Shown: positions 33,712 through 42,871 of the stretch, piece after piece
Position numbering within the stretch: position 1 is the first letter of the stretch
How the letters are laid out: each line of letters begins with the position of its first letter
Assembly (NCBI RefSeq): GCF_006539165.1
Contig: NZ_BJMM01000044.1
Coordinates: 1-55,643, forward strand
DNA length: 55,643 nt
Origin: Streptomyces cacaoi
Lineage (GTDB): Bacteria > Actinomycetota > Actinomycetes > Streptomycetales > Streptomycetaceae
Reading direction: 5' to 3'
Program-made: the position numbers and the translations under genes
The notes under the pieces: model-generated
Told to the model about the DNA's origin: nothing
The model's database searches: none
The model's input: the letters and a program-made list of their open reading frames with translations, nothing else

Positions 33712-34164
33712 GTGACCCGCTCCATGGCCGTGACCGGCAGCCGAACGACCGAGCACCGCCCCTTCGCGCACTACGCCGCACTGTTCGAGCGGTATCTGGC
33801 GCCCTTCGCTCCCGGCGGGCACTTCCACCTCGGCGGGATGCGGGGCGTCGGCGGGCTCGCGCTGGAGTGGCTGGCCGAGCGGACGGACGCGGAGCTGACC
33901 GTCGTGCTGCCGGGCACGCTGCACGACGAGCCGCTGGACGCGCGACGGCTGGTGGACCGGGCCAGGGAGCGGATCGCGCAGATCGTCGAGCTGGGCGCCT
34001 CGCCCGTGGACGCGGACGCGTACGCGGCCCGCAACCGCCGGCTGGTCGACCACACGGACATGACGATCGCCTTCCCCGTGGGCACCAGCCGCGGCTCCGC
34101 CACCTGGCAGACCCTCGAATACACCGCGGAACAGGGCAAACCACGGCTCGTCGTACCGATCTGA
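33712..34164 (+). CDS. SLOG-fold (DprA/YspA-like) nucleotide-binding protein
   Basis: The 150-residue protein has the Rossmann-like SLOG pattern: AVTGSR at the N-terminus, HLGGMRGVGGLALEWL (the Gly-rich loop), ELTVVLPGTL, and a C-terminal FPVGTSRGSATWQTLEYA-like segment ending in PRLVVPI. SLOG proteins bind nucleotides, NAD or ADP-ribose derivatives and occur in the DprA, LOG and YspA lineages. The exact branch and ligand are not clear. The GTG at 33712 has AGAGG 5 nt upstream; GTG 33706 and ATG 33724 are alternatives. It is followed by a G-rich leader and the aldehyde dehydrogenase. Confidence 0.75.
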   Translation: MTRSMAVTGSRTTEHRPFAHYAALFERYLAPFAPGGHFHLGGMRGVGGLALEWLAERTDAELTVVLPGTLHDEPLDARRLVDRARERIAQIVELGASPVDADAYAARNRRLVDHTDMTIAFPVGTSRGSATWQTLEYTAEQGKPRLVVPI

Positions 34165-34188
34165 CCCGGTACGCGGCGGACCCGGAAC

Positions 34189-34265
34189 GGGGACGGGAAC
34201 GCGGGAGCGGGAGCGGAATCGGGGCGGGGCGGGACGGGACCGGACGGAAACGGGGACAGGGACAG
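34189..34265 (+). other. G-rich tract with quadruplex potential in aldehyde dehydrogenase leader
   Basis: More than ten runs of three or four G occur on the + strand with 1-5-nt loops: GGGG 34189, GGG 34195, GGG 34203, GGG 34209, then GGGG 34221, GGGG 34226, GGG 34231, GGG 34236 and further runs to about 34265. The four-run groups satisfy the intramolecular G-quadruplex pattern. The tract lies in the 5' region of the aldehyde dehydrogenase transcript. Confidence 0.6.
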
Positions 34266-34340
34266 GGGCGAGGACGGCCCGCCGGGTTTCCGCCGGCCGT
34301 TTTCCGCAACCCGGACACCGAGAACCGAGGAGGAGCCGCC

Positions 34341-36035
34341 GTGCACGCCGACCACGACGACCACACCGAGCGCACCGGCCACGCCGACGACGCCGAGCGC
34401 ACCGACCGCACCCACTACACCGAGCGCACCGACCGCACCGACGAGAACGGGAACGCCGCGGGCGCCGGGGCGGACGCCGCCGGCAGCGCGGCCGGGGCCG
34501 GGACCGGGGCGGGTGCCGGGATTCCGACGACCGAGTGGCTGTGTGAGCGGGTGCTGGCCGCGCTCGGCCGGATGGGCGTGGAGGTGCCGGGCGGCACCGG
34601 GCTGACCGCGCTGACCCCGGTGACGGGCGAACCGCTGTGCACGCTCCTCGCCGCGGACGCCGCCGAGGTGGACGCCGCGGTGGCCGCGGCGCACGAGGCG
34701 TTCCCCGGCTGGCGCGCGACGCCGCCGCCGCGCCGCGGCGAGCTGGTGCGCCGGCTGGGCGATCTGCTGCGTGCGCACAAGGAGGACGTGGCGGACCTCG
34801 TCACGGCCGAGGCGGGGAAGATCCGTTCGGAGGCGCTCGGCGAGGTCCAGGAGATGATCGACGTCTGCGACTTCGCCGTCGGGCTGTCCCGCCAGCTCTA
34901 CGGCCGGACGATCGCCTCCGAACGGCCGGGGCACCGGCTGGCGGAGAGCTGGCATCCGCTGGGTGTGGTCGGGGTCGTCTCCGCGTTCAACTTCCCGTGC
35001 GCGGTGTGGTCGTGGAACACGGCGGTCGCGCTGGTGTGCGGGGATCCGGTGGTGTGGAAGCCCTCGGAGGTGACGCCGCTGACGTCGGTGGCCTGCCACG
35101 GGCTGCTGCGGCGGGCGGCCCGGGACGTGGGCGCCCCGCCGGAGGTGCATCAGCTGCTGCTGGGCGGACGCGGGGTGGGCGCGGCGCTGGTCGACGATCC
35201 GCGGGTGGCGCTGCTGAGCGCGACGGGATCGACGCGGATGGGCCGGGAGGTCGGGCCCCGGGTGGCCGCCCGGCTGGGGCGCAGCCTGCTGGAGCTGGGC
35301 GGCAACAACGCGGCGATCGTCGCGCCGTCGGCCGATCTGGACCTGGCCGTGCGGGCGATCGTCTTCGCCGCGGCCGGTACGGCGGGGCAGCGGTGCACCA
35401 GCCTGCGCCGGCTCCTCGTGCACCGGGACGTGGCCGACGAGGTGGCCGAGCGGCTCACCGCCGCCTACCGCGGCCTGCCGGTCGGCGACCCCTTCGCGGA
35501 GGGGACCCTCGTCGGCCCGCTGATCCGGATGTCGGCGCTGGAGCGGATGCGGGACGGGCTGGGCCGGGCGCGGGCGGAGGGCGGCGCGGTGCTGGCGGGC
35601 GGCGGCCGGGTGCTGGCGGACCGGGCGCCGGAGGCGGCGTACGCGCAGCCGGCGCTGGTGCGGATGCCGGGACAGACGGCGGTGGTGCGCGAGGAGACCT
35701 TCGCGCCGCTGCTGTACGTCCTGGAGTACGACGGTCTGGAGCAGGCGATCGCGCTGCACAACGACGTCCCGCAGGGGCTCTCCTCCGCGATCTTCACCCG
35801 GGATCAGCGCGAGGCGGAGGTCTTCCTGTCGGCCGAGGGCTCGGACTGCGGTATCGCCAACGTCAACATCGGCACGTCGGGCGCGGAGATCGGCGGCGCG
35901 TTCGGCGGGGAGAAGGACACCGGCGGGGGCCGGGAGTCGGGTTCGGACGCGTGGCGGGCCTATATGCGGCGGGCCACGAACACCGTCAACTACGGGTCCG
36001 AGCTGGCGCTGGCCCAGAACGTCAGCTTCCTGTGA
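34341..36035 (+). CDS. Aldehyde dehydrogenase, AASADH/piperideine-6-carboxylate type
   Basis: This 564-residue enzyme has the ALDH catalytic residues Cys352 (GTAGQRCTSLRR) and Glu318 (LELGGNNAA). These two motif variants are typical of the ALDH7 (antiquitin) branch, which oxidises alpha-aminoadipate semialdehyde in lysine breakdown. Substrate assignment stays an inference. The first ~60 residues are an unusual His/Asp/Arg/Thr-rich repeat (HTERTGHADDAERTDRTH). The GTG at 34341 has an excellent AGGAGGAG ribosome site, so this extension is real coding sequence. A 3' hairpin lies at 36061-36086. Confidence 0.92.
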   Translation: MHADHDDHTERTGHADDAERTDRTHYTERTDRTDENGNAAGAGADAAGSAAGAGTGAGAGIPTTEWLCERVLAALGRMGVEVPGGTGLTALTPVTGEPLCTLLAADAAEVDAAVAAAHEAFPGWRATPPPRRGELVRRLGDLLRAHKEDVADLVTAEAGKIRSEALGEVQEMIDVCDFAVGLSRQLYGRTIASERPGHRLAESWHPLGVVGVVSAFNFPCAVWSWNTAVALVCGDPVVWKPSEVTPLTSVACHGLLRRAARDVGAPPEVHQLLLGGRGVGAALVDDPRVALLSATGSTRMGREVGPRVAARLGRSLLELGGNNAAIVAPSADLDLAVRAIVFAAAGTAGQRCTSLRRLLVHRDVADEVAERLTAAYRGLPVGDPFAEGTLVGPLIRMSALERMRDGLGRARAEGGAVLAGGGRVLADRAPEAAYAQPALVRMPGQTAVVREETFAPLLYVLEYDGLEQAIALHNDVPQGLSSAIFTRDQREAEVFLSAEGSDCGIANVNIGTSGAEIGGAFGGEKDTGGGRESGSDAWRAYMRRATNTVNYGSELALAQNVSFL

Positions 36036-36060
36036 GCGCGGCCGGGTACGCGCCGTGTCC

Positions 36061-36086
36061 GGGCCCCCGCGTCCGCGGGCGGGCCC
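36061..36086 (+). terminator. Terminator hairpin after the aldehyde dehydrogenase gene
   Basis: GGGCCC at 36061 pairs with GGGCCC at 36081-36086, with additional CCCGCG/CGCGGG pairing and a short loop. It starts 26 bp after the stop codon, followed by two 17-bp direct repeats. Confidence 0.5.
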
Positions 36087-36097
36087 ACGCCGCTCGT

Positions 36098-36139
36098 GTG
36101 CGCCCCGCGAGGGCGTGCGCCCCGCGAGGGTGTGCGCCG
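36098..36139. repeat. 17-bp tandem repeat, 2.5 units
   Basis: GTGCGCCCCGCGAGGGC (36098-36114) and GTGCGCCCCGCGAGGGT (36115-36131) are adjacent, followed by a partial GTGCGCCGC. The array lies between the aldehyde dehydrogenase terminator and the dinB-like gene. Confidence 0.75.
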
Positions 36140-36204
36140 CATGCCGCCCGCGCCGGGCGGCCGTAAGGTCAGCCGTAAAACCGGAAGAAGGGACAAACCG
36201 GACG

Positions 36205-36714
36205 ATGGACACCACAGCGGTGCTGGTGGACGGATACGAGCGCGTCAGCGGAGAGGTCCACGACGCGCTCGACGGCATCGACCCCCGCCACCTCAACACC
36301 CGGCTGGACGAGGGCGCCAACTCCGTCGCCTGGCTCATCTGGCACCTCACCCGGGTCCAGGACGACCACATCGCCGACGCCGCCGGACTGGAGCAGGTCT
36401 GGCACGCCGAGGGCTGGCGCGACCGCTTCGGCCTGGCCCTTCCGCCGGACGCCACCGGGTTCGGGCACGGCCCGGAACAGGTGGCGGCGGTCCGGGTGGA
36501 CGATCCGGACCTGCTGCTCGGCTACTTCGACGACGTCCACGCGCAGACGCTCACCTTCGTGCGCGGGCTGGAGGACCGGACGCTGGACCGGATCATCGAC
36601 GACGCCTGGGACCCGCCCGTCTCGCTCGGCGTCCGGCTGGTCAGTGTGCTCGCCGACGACCTCCAGCACGTGGGACAGGCCGCGTTCCTCCGCGGCGTGC
36701 TGGAACGCGGCTGA
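36205..36714 (+). CDS. DinB-family (DUF664) protein
   Basis: The 169-residue protein has a four-helix DinB fold with His at positions 47, 55 (LIWHLTRVQDDHIAD) and 155 (LQHVGQ), the three-His metal site of DinB/MshMT-like proteins. Some members use mycothiol or bacillithiol, others are uncharacterised. The ATG at 36205 is preceded by GAAGAAGGG and follows a TAAGGT-type AT-richer promoter segment. It lies just upstream of the molybdenum hydroxylase genes but is separated by a repetitive 212-bp gap. Confidence 0.88.
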   Translation: MDTTAVLVDGYERVSGEVHDALDGIDPRHLNTRLDEGANSVAWLIWHLTRVQDDHIADAAGLEQVWHAEGWRDRFGLALPPDATGFGHGPEQVAAVRVDDPDLLLGYFDDVHAQTLTFVRGLEDRTLDRIIDDAWDPPVSLGVRLVSVLADDLQHVGQAAFLRGVLERG

Positions 36715-36725
36715 CCCCGCCCGAC

Positions 36726-36895
36726 GAGCCGGAACCGAGCCGGAACCGAGCCGGGATCGGGCCGGAACCGAACCGGGACCGGGCCCGGCCCGAGGCGGCA
36801 GGGCCCCACCGCGGCCGAGTCGGAGCGAGTCAGCGCGAGCCGGAGCGCACCACAGCGAGCCGGAGCGAGCCGCACCGAGTCGGACCGAGGCACAG
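36726..36895. repeat. Two consecutive arrays: 11-bp then 10-bp imperfect tandem repeats
   Basis: Five 11-bp units (GAGCCGGAACC, GAGCCGGAACC, GAGCCGGGATC, GGGCCGGAACC, GAACCGGGACC) span 36726-36780. Eight 10-bp units of the CGAG type (CGAGTCGGAG, CGAGTCAGCG, CGAGCCGGAG and variants) span 36816-36895. This fills most of the leader upstream of the hydroxylase operon. Confidence 0.8.
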
Positions 36896-36926
36896 CAGAG
36901 CAAGCGAGAGAGGCAGGCAGGCCACC

Positions 36927-37657
<731 letters not shown>

Positions 37658-37661
<4 letters not shown>

Positions 37662-38674
37662 AACCCTTCACCTACGAGCGTGCCGCCACCCCCGAACAGG
37701 CCGTCTCCTCCTACGCGGCCCGGCCCGGCGCCCGCTATCTGGCCGGCGGCACCAACCTCGTCGACCTGATGAAGCTCGGCGTGGAACGCCCCGAACACCT
37801 CATCGACGTCAGCGGGCTGCCGCTGGACCGCGTCGAGCACACCGTCGACGGCGGACTGCGCGTCGGCGCCGCAGTACGCAACAGCGACCTCGCCGCACAC
37901 CCCGCCGTGCGCCGCGACCACCCCGTGCTCTCCCAGGCCCTGCTGGCCGGCGCCTCCGGGCAGCTGCGCAACGCCGCCACCACCGGCGGCAACCTCCTCC
38001 AGCGCACCCGCTGCCCCTACTTCCAGGACACCTCGGTGCCCTGCAACAAGCGCGAACCCGGCAGCGGCTGCTCCGCGCTGCACGGCTCGCACCGCGACAT
38101 GGCCGTCCTCGGCCACTCCGACGACTGCGTCGCCACCCACCCCTCCGACATGGCCGTCGCGCTCGCCGCGCTCGACGCCGAGGTCGAACTCCTCGGCCCA
38201 GAGGGGCGCCGCACGGTGCCCGCCGCCGACTTCCACCGGCTGCCCGGCGACGACCCGCACCAGGACACCGTGCTGCGGCCCGGCGAACTGATCGTCTCCG
38301 TCACCGTGCCGCCCCCGCCCGCCGGGGCGCGCTCCGCCTACCGCAAGGCACGCGAGCGCGCCAGCTACGCCTTCGCGCTCGCCTCCGTCGCCGTCGTCCT
38401 CGCCCGGGCACAGGACGGGACGGTGCGGCATGTCGCGCTCGCCTTCGGCGGGCTCGCGCACCGGCCGTGGCGGGCCAGGACCGCCGAGGAACTGCTGACG
38501 GGGGCGCCGCTCACCACCGAGGCGTGCAGCCGGGCCGTCGAGGCCGAACTCGCCGCGGCCAGGCCGCTGTCGGGCAACGCCTTCAAGGTGTCGCTGGCCC
38601 GCAGCCTGGCCGTGCACATGCTCACCGCGCTCGCCGAGGGCGGCGCGGACGGGACCAGCCCGCAGCGGGCGTGA
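37658..38674 (+). CDS. Molybdenum hydroxylase, FAD subunit with extra Fe-S loop (PaoB/XdhB-like)
   Basis: FAD-binding motifs are GARYLAGGTNLVDLMKL (~25-40) and TTGGNLLQRTRC (~109-119). Between them and residue 160 lie four cysteines, Cys119, 129, 138 and 157 (RCPYFQDTS, CNKREPGSGC, DDCVATHPSD), matching the extra [4Fe-4S]-binding loop of PaoB/YagS rather than classical XdhB. The 338-residue protein starts at a GTG overlapping the small-subunit stop. It passes electrons from the Fe-S subunit to an external acceptor. Confidence 0.93.
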
Positions 38675-38687
38675 GGAGGACGACGCA

Positions 38688-40841
38688 GTGAACGACCACG
38701 AAGTCCCGGCAGGCCCCGAAGGCCCCCAGGGCCCCGGCGGACCCGACGGCTCGGCCCCGCTCACCGTGCTCGGCGCGGGCGTCCCCCGCCTGGAGGGCTG
38801 GGACAAGACCGAGGGCAGCGCCCGCTACGCCGCCGAATGGACCCCGCCCGGCTGCGCCTACGGCCGGCCCGTCCCCGCGACCGTCGCCCGCGGCCGGATC
38901 ACCGGGATCGACGCCACGGACGCCCTGGCCATGGAGGGCGCGCTCGCCGTCCTCACCCACGAGAACGCGCCCCGCATCACCGAACCCGACGACGCCACCC
39001 TCGACGTGCTCCAGGACGAGTGGGTGCCGCACCGCGGCTGGCACGTCGCGCTCGCCGTCGCCGAGACCCCCGAGACGGCCCAGGCCATGGCCGAGGCCGT
39101 GCGCATCGAGTACGCCGAGGAACCGCACGACGTACGCATCCACGACGACCACCCGGGGCTGTACCAGCCGGACGAGGCCAACGGCGGTGCGGCGGGCGCC
39201 ACGTCGCGCGGCGACGTCGAGAGCGAGCTGGCCGCCGCCCACCACACCGTCGACGTCCTGTACGCCATCCCCCCGCTGCACAACCACCCCATGGAGCCGC
39301 ACGCCGCCACCGCCGAATGGACCGAGGGGCCGGAGGGCGCCCGGCTGGTCGCCCACGACTCCAGCCAGGGCGCCACCCCGGTGCGCGACACCCTCGCCGC
39401 GCTGTTCTCCCTCGACACCGCGCGGGTCACCGTCGTCTCCGAACACGTCGGCGGCGGCTTCGGCAACAAGGGCACCCCGCGCCCGCACGTCGTGCTCGCC
39501 GCCATGGCCTCCCGGCACACCGGCCGGCCCGTCAAGGTCGTGCTGCCCCGCCGCCACCTGCCGTTCGTCACCGGGCACCGGGCGCCCACCCTCCAGCGGG
39601 TACGCCTCGGCGCCGACGCCGAGGGACGGCTGACCGCCGTCGATCACGACGTCGTCACCCACACCTCCACCGTCAAGGAGTTCGTGGAACAGGCCGCGGT
39701 GCCGGCCCGCACCATGTACGCCTCCACCGCGAGCCGCACCCGGCACCGGGTCGCCGCGCTCGACGTGCCCACCCCGTCCTGGATGCGCGCACCCGGCGAG
39801 GCCCCCGGCATGTACGCGCTGGAGGCCGCCATGGACGAACTCGCCGTCGAACTCGGCATGGACCCCATCGAGTTGCGGCTGCGCAACGAACCCGACGTCG
39901 AGCCGCAGACCGGTAAGCCGTTCAGCAGCCGCCGCCTCGCCGACTGCCTGCGCGAGGGCGCCCGGCTCTTCGGCTGGGCCGACCGCGACCCGCGCCCCGG
40001 CGTCCGGCGCTCCGGCGACCTGCTGATCGGCACCGGCGTCGCCGCCTCCACCTACCCGGCGCTCCTGGCGCCCTCCACCGCCACCGCCGAGGCCCGCGAC
40101 GACGGCACCTTCCACGTCCGGATCAACGCCACCGACATCGGCACCGGAGCGCGCACCGTGCTCGCCCAGGTCGCCGCCGAGGCGCTCGGCGTCGGGCCGC
40201 AGGCCGTCCGTATCGACATCGGCAACAGCGATCTGCCCGACGCGCCGCTGGCCGGCGGCTCCTCCGGCACCGCCTCCTGGGGCTGGGCGGTGCACGCGGC
40301 CTGCACCGAACTGCGCACCTCGGGCAGCAGCGTCGCCACCGTCGACACCACCGCCGACGTCCAGGCCCGCGAGGACTACGCCCGGCACGCGTTCGGCGCG
40401 GTCTTCGCCGAGGTGCAGGCCGACACCGTCACCGGCGAGGTCCGCACCCGGCGGCTGCTCGGTGTCTTCGCCGCCGGCCGGATCCTCAACGCCCGCCTGG
40501 CCCGCTCCCAGTTCCTGGGCGGCATGACGATGGGCCTCGGTATGGCGCTCACCGAGCACAGCAGCATCGACCGGGCCACCGGCGGCTTCGTCGAGACGGA
40601 CCTGGCGAGCTACCACGTGCCGTCCTGCGCCGACGTCCCCGAGCAGTTCGAGGCCCACTGGCTCGCCGAGGAGGACCCGCACCTCACCCCTGTGGGCGGC
40701 AAGGGCATCGGCGAGATCGGCATCGTCGGCACCGCGGCCGCCTTCACCAACGCCCTCCACCACGCCACCGGCGTCCGCCACCGCACCCTGCCGCACACCC
40801 CGGACCGGGTGGGCGCGGACCTGCGCGTGCCGGCCCGCTGA
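38688..40841 (+). CDS. Molybdenum hydroxylase, catalytic molybdopterin subunit (PaoC-like)
   Basis: The 717-residue catalytic subunit has the molybdopterin motifs GGGFGNKG (~260), IGTGARTVLAQVAAEALGV (~485) and the C-terminal GGKGIGEIG, whose Glu676 is the expected active-site base. The GEIG form occurs in PaoC aldehyde oxidoreductases, whereas xanthine dehydrogenases usually have GEPP/GEPA. A broad-specificity aldehyde oxidase is therefore favoured over purine oxidation; this is inference. The GTG at 38688 follows GAGGAGGA. No dedicated XdhC/PaoD maturation gene follows in the window. Confidence 0.94.
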   Translation: MNDHEVPAGPEGPQGPGGPDGSAPLTVLGAGVPRLEGWDKTEGSARYAAEWTPPGCAYGRPVPATVARGRITGIDATDALAMEGALAVLTHENAPRITEPDDATLDVLQDEWVPHRGWHVALAVAETPETAQAMAEAVRIEYAEEPHDVRIHDDHPGLYQPDEANGGAAGATSRGDVESELAAAHHTVDVLYAIPPLHNHPMEPHAATAEWTEGPEGARLVAHDSSQGATPVRDTLAALFSLDTARVTVVSEHVGGGFGNKGTPRPHVVLAAMASRHTGRPVKVVLPRRHLPFVTGHRAPTLQRVRLGADAEGRLTAVDHDVVTHTSTVKEFVEQAAVPARTMYASTASRTRHRVAALDVPTPSWMRAPGEAPGMYALEAAMDELAVELGMDPIELRLRNEPDVEPQTGKPFSSRRLADCLREGARLFGWADRDPRPGVRRSGDLLIGTGVAASTYPALLAPSTATAEARDDGTFHVRINATDIGTGARTVLAQVAAEALGVGPQAVRIDIGNSDLPDAPLAGGSSGTASWGWAVHAACTELRTSGSSVATVDTTADVQAREDYARHAFGAVFAEVQADTVTGEVRTRRLLGVFAAGRILNARLARSQFLGGMTMGLGMALTEHSSIDRATGGFVETDLASYHVPSCADVPEQFEAHWLAEEDPHLTPVGGKGIGEIGIVGTAAAFTNALHHATGVRHRTLPHTPDRVGADLRVPAR

Positions 40842-41002
40842 GCGGCTCCGGCGCTGGTCAACGCCTTCCGCGCCACCGTCGCGCGCCCGTACGCCCCTGA
40901 GAGATCACAGGTACCGGCGGGCCCGCGGCGGCGGTTGAGTGGAGTCCACGGAGCGCGGCTCATACGGGGGACGCGCTCCGCCGACCCAACGGAAGGACGA
41001 TC

Positions 41003-41380
41003 ATGCGCACCAAGCTCCGCATCGCCGCCACCGCACTCGCCGTCGCCGGGTTCGCGGGAGCCGCCGTCACCGGCGCCTCCGGTGCCTCCGCCGTCACCGG
41101 TGCCCCGGCCGCCGCCGTCGCCAAGACCACCAACGTCAAGGCGTACGACACCGCCGGCGTCCTGCGGCACCCGAACTTCAGCGACAAGAGGATGCTCAGC
41201 GAGGTCCGGCCCGGCTACACCTACCCGGCGCTGTGCTGGACCGAGGGCGCCACCGTCACCGACAACGGCGTCACCAACAACGTGTGGATCAAGATCGCCC
41301 TCAACAAGGGCGGCGCCGGCTACGTCCCCGCCGTCTACTTCAAGGGCGACAAGCACGCCGGGGTCCCCAACCACTGCTGA
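41003..41380 (+). CDS. Small secreted protein, SH3-like, one disulphide
   Basis: The 125-residue product has a classic Sec signal peptide (RTK then hydrophobic 8-25) with candidate cleavage after ASA (~30) or AVA (~40). The mature ~85 residues contain two cysteines (Cys78 and the C-terminal Cys125) and a beta-rich pattern (YPALCWTEGATVTDNGV, NNVWIKIALN), resembling small SH3-fold extracellular proteins. Function is unknown. The ATG at 41003 follows GGAAGGACG. A perfect 34-bp terminator follows. Confidence 0.85.
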   Translation: MRTKLRIAATALAVAGFAGAAVTGASGASAVTGAPAAAVAKTTNVKAYDTAGVLRHPNFSDKRMLSEVRPGYTYPALCWTEGATVTDNGVTNNVWIKIALNKGGAGYVPAVYFKGDKHAGVPNHC

Positions 41381-41407
41381 CCCCGCGGGGCGCACCCCGC
41401 TCTCGAA

Positions 41408-41441
41408 GGGCCCCGCACCGACCCGGGTCGGTGCGGGGCCC
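41408..41441. terminator. Perfect 34-bp bidirectional terminator hairpin
   Basis: GGGCCCCGCACCGACCC (41408-41424) is directly followed by its exact complement (41425-41441). It lies between the convergent secreted-protein and FAD-oxidoreductase genes, 28 bp and 73 bp from their stops, and can serve both strands. Confidence 0.8.
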
Positions 41442-41514
41442 GCGGCGTTCCGTCGCCGGAGCGCCGCCCGGCGCCCCACCCCCGTCGGGGCGCCGGGCCG
41501 TGCGGCAGCCCGGC

Positions 41515-42684
41515 TCAGGCCGGCGCCGGGCGGGAGGCGTGCGCCAGGGCCAGCCGGACGGCGCGGCACGCGCTGGTGAAGGAGACCTCGCTGAGCACGC
41601 CGGGCGCCGCGACCTGGTCCCCGGCGAGGAAGACGCCCTCGCCCCGGTCGATCCGCGGGCGGTCACGCCAGCTCGTGCCGGGCTCGTCGACGGCGCCGGT
41701 GCGGCCGTCCGCCGTGGCCTCCCGGCGGTGCAGCACCCGGCAGCGCCAGTCGGGAAACCCCAGGTCGAGCAGGTGCTCCCCGCGGCGGACGGCGTCCGCG
41801 CGGCTCTCGCCCGGGAACATCGGGAACTGCGCCTGCACCAGCGAGCTGCCCTCCGGCGCCAGCGTGCGGTCCACCGCGGTGAACCGCTCGACCCAGCCCG
41901 GCGCCTCCAGATCGGAGATCAGGAACGCGTCACCGCGCCGCCGCTCCAGCGCCACGTCCAGCAGCGCCGTCCGGCCGCTCGGCCAGCGCAGCGCGTCGTC
42001 GCCCAGCAGCCCACGCGCCGCGTCCAGCGAGGTGGCGACGACGACGGGGCCCCGGCGCAGCGCCTCGTCGAGCCGGTCGACGCGCGCCGAGGTCTCGATC
42101 CGCACCCCGCGCTCCCGCGCCAGCCGGGCCATGCGTCCGACGAGCGGGCCCCAGCCGCCCCGCGGGTAGCGCGCCTCCGGCGGCAACGCCGAGGCGCGGC
42201 GCATCCGTTCGTGGGTGAACGCCGCCGACAGCTCGCCCGGCGCGTGGTGGAACGTGGCCACGGCGGCGAAGTGCGCGGCGGCCCGCGCCGTCGCCTCGTC
42301 CGTCTGCCGGGCCGCCCACTCCAGATACGGCATCCCCACGGGCGCGCCCGTCGCCCGGCGCAGCCGCAGCAGGCCCAGGGGCGGCGTCCGGCGCAGCACC
42401 CCGCCGTCCCCGCCCCGGCGGTACCGCGCCCGCAGCCCCTCGCCCGGCGGCACCGAGGCCACCGGGCGCAGCAGCCCGCGCCGCCGCAGCCAACTCCGGT
42501 GCGGGCCACCGGAGTAGAGGGCGTGCGGCCCGTCGTTCGTCCGGTAGGGGCCGTCGGCGGTCCGGGCCCGGCCCCCGAGCGCGCGGTGCGCCTCGTACAG
42601 GGTGACGTCCGCGCCGGCCTCCGCGGCCGACAGCGCCGCCACGAGTCCGGCGAACCCGCCGCCGACGACGGTCAGTTGGGGCAT
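41515..42684 (-). CDS. FAD-dependent amine oxidase / phytoene desaturase-like oxidoreductase
   Basis: This 389-residue protein begins with the FAD-binding dinucleotide fold VVGGGFAGLVAALSAAEAGA and the GGRARTAD second glycine motif. The C-terminal FAD contact reads GVFLAGDQVAAPGVLSEVSF. This is the NAD(P)/FAD amine oxidase superfamily, which includes carotenoid desaturases and protoporphyrinogen oxidases; no carotenoid genes are nearby. The ATG at 42684 has a GAGGAGCG ribosome site. A ~190-bp gap precedes the membrane protein gene upstream. Confidence 0.88.
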   Translation of the reverse strand: MPQLTVVGGGFAGLVAALSAAEAGADVTLYEAHRALGGRARTADGPYRTNDGPHALYSGGPHRSWLRRRGLLRPVASVPPGEGLRARYRRGGDGGVLRRTPPLGLLRLRRATGAPVGMPYLEWAARQTDEATARAAAHFAAVATFHHAPGELSAAFTHERMRRASALPPEARYPRGGWGPLVGRMARLARERGVRIETSARVDRLDEALRRGPVVVATSLDAARGLLGDDALRWPSGRTALLDVALERRRGDAFLISDLEAPGWVERFTAVDRTLAPEGSSLVQAQFPMFPGESRADAVRRGEHLLDLGFPDWRCRVLHRREATADGRTGAVDEPGTSWRDRPRIDRGEGVFLAGDQVAAPGVLSEVSFTSACRAVRLALAHASRPAPA

Positions 42685-42871
42685 GGTGCGCTCCTCGCTG
42701 GTGTGCGGGCCCGGGACGGCCCGGGCGGTGCCTGCCGGGCGCCGCCGCCGTCGCCGCGCCGCCCGCACCCCTACGACGGAGCCCCCACCCCGAAACGTGA
42801 CATCCACCCGGCACACACCGCGCACGCACCCGCGCGCTTGTGAGTCCGCGCACCTGCGCGCCCCGGCCCCC

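Noticed and set aside
33771..36455. Long antisense frame over the SLOG and aldehyde dehydrogenase genes
   Set aside because: Composition is a shadow of the opposite strand; it crosses several genes and terminators and has no recognisable domain.
36726..36895. CRISPR array
   Set aside because: Units of 10-11 bp follow each other directly, with no spacers.
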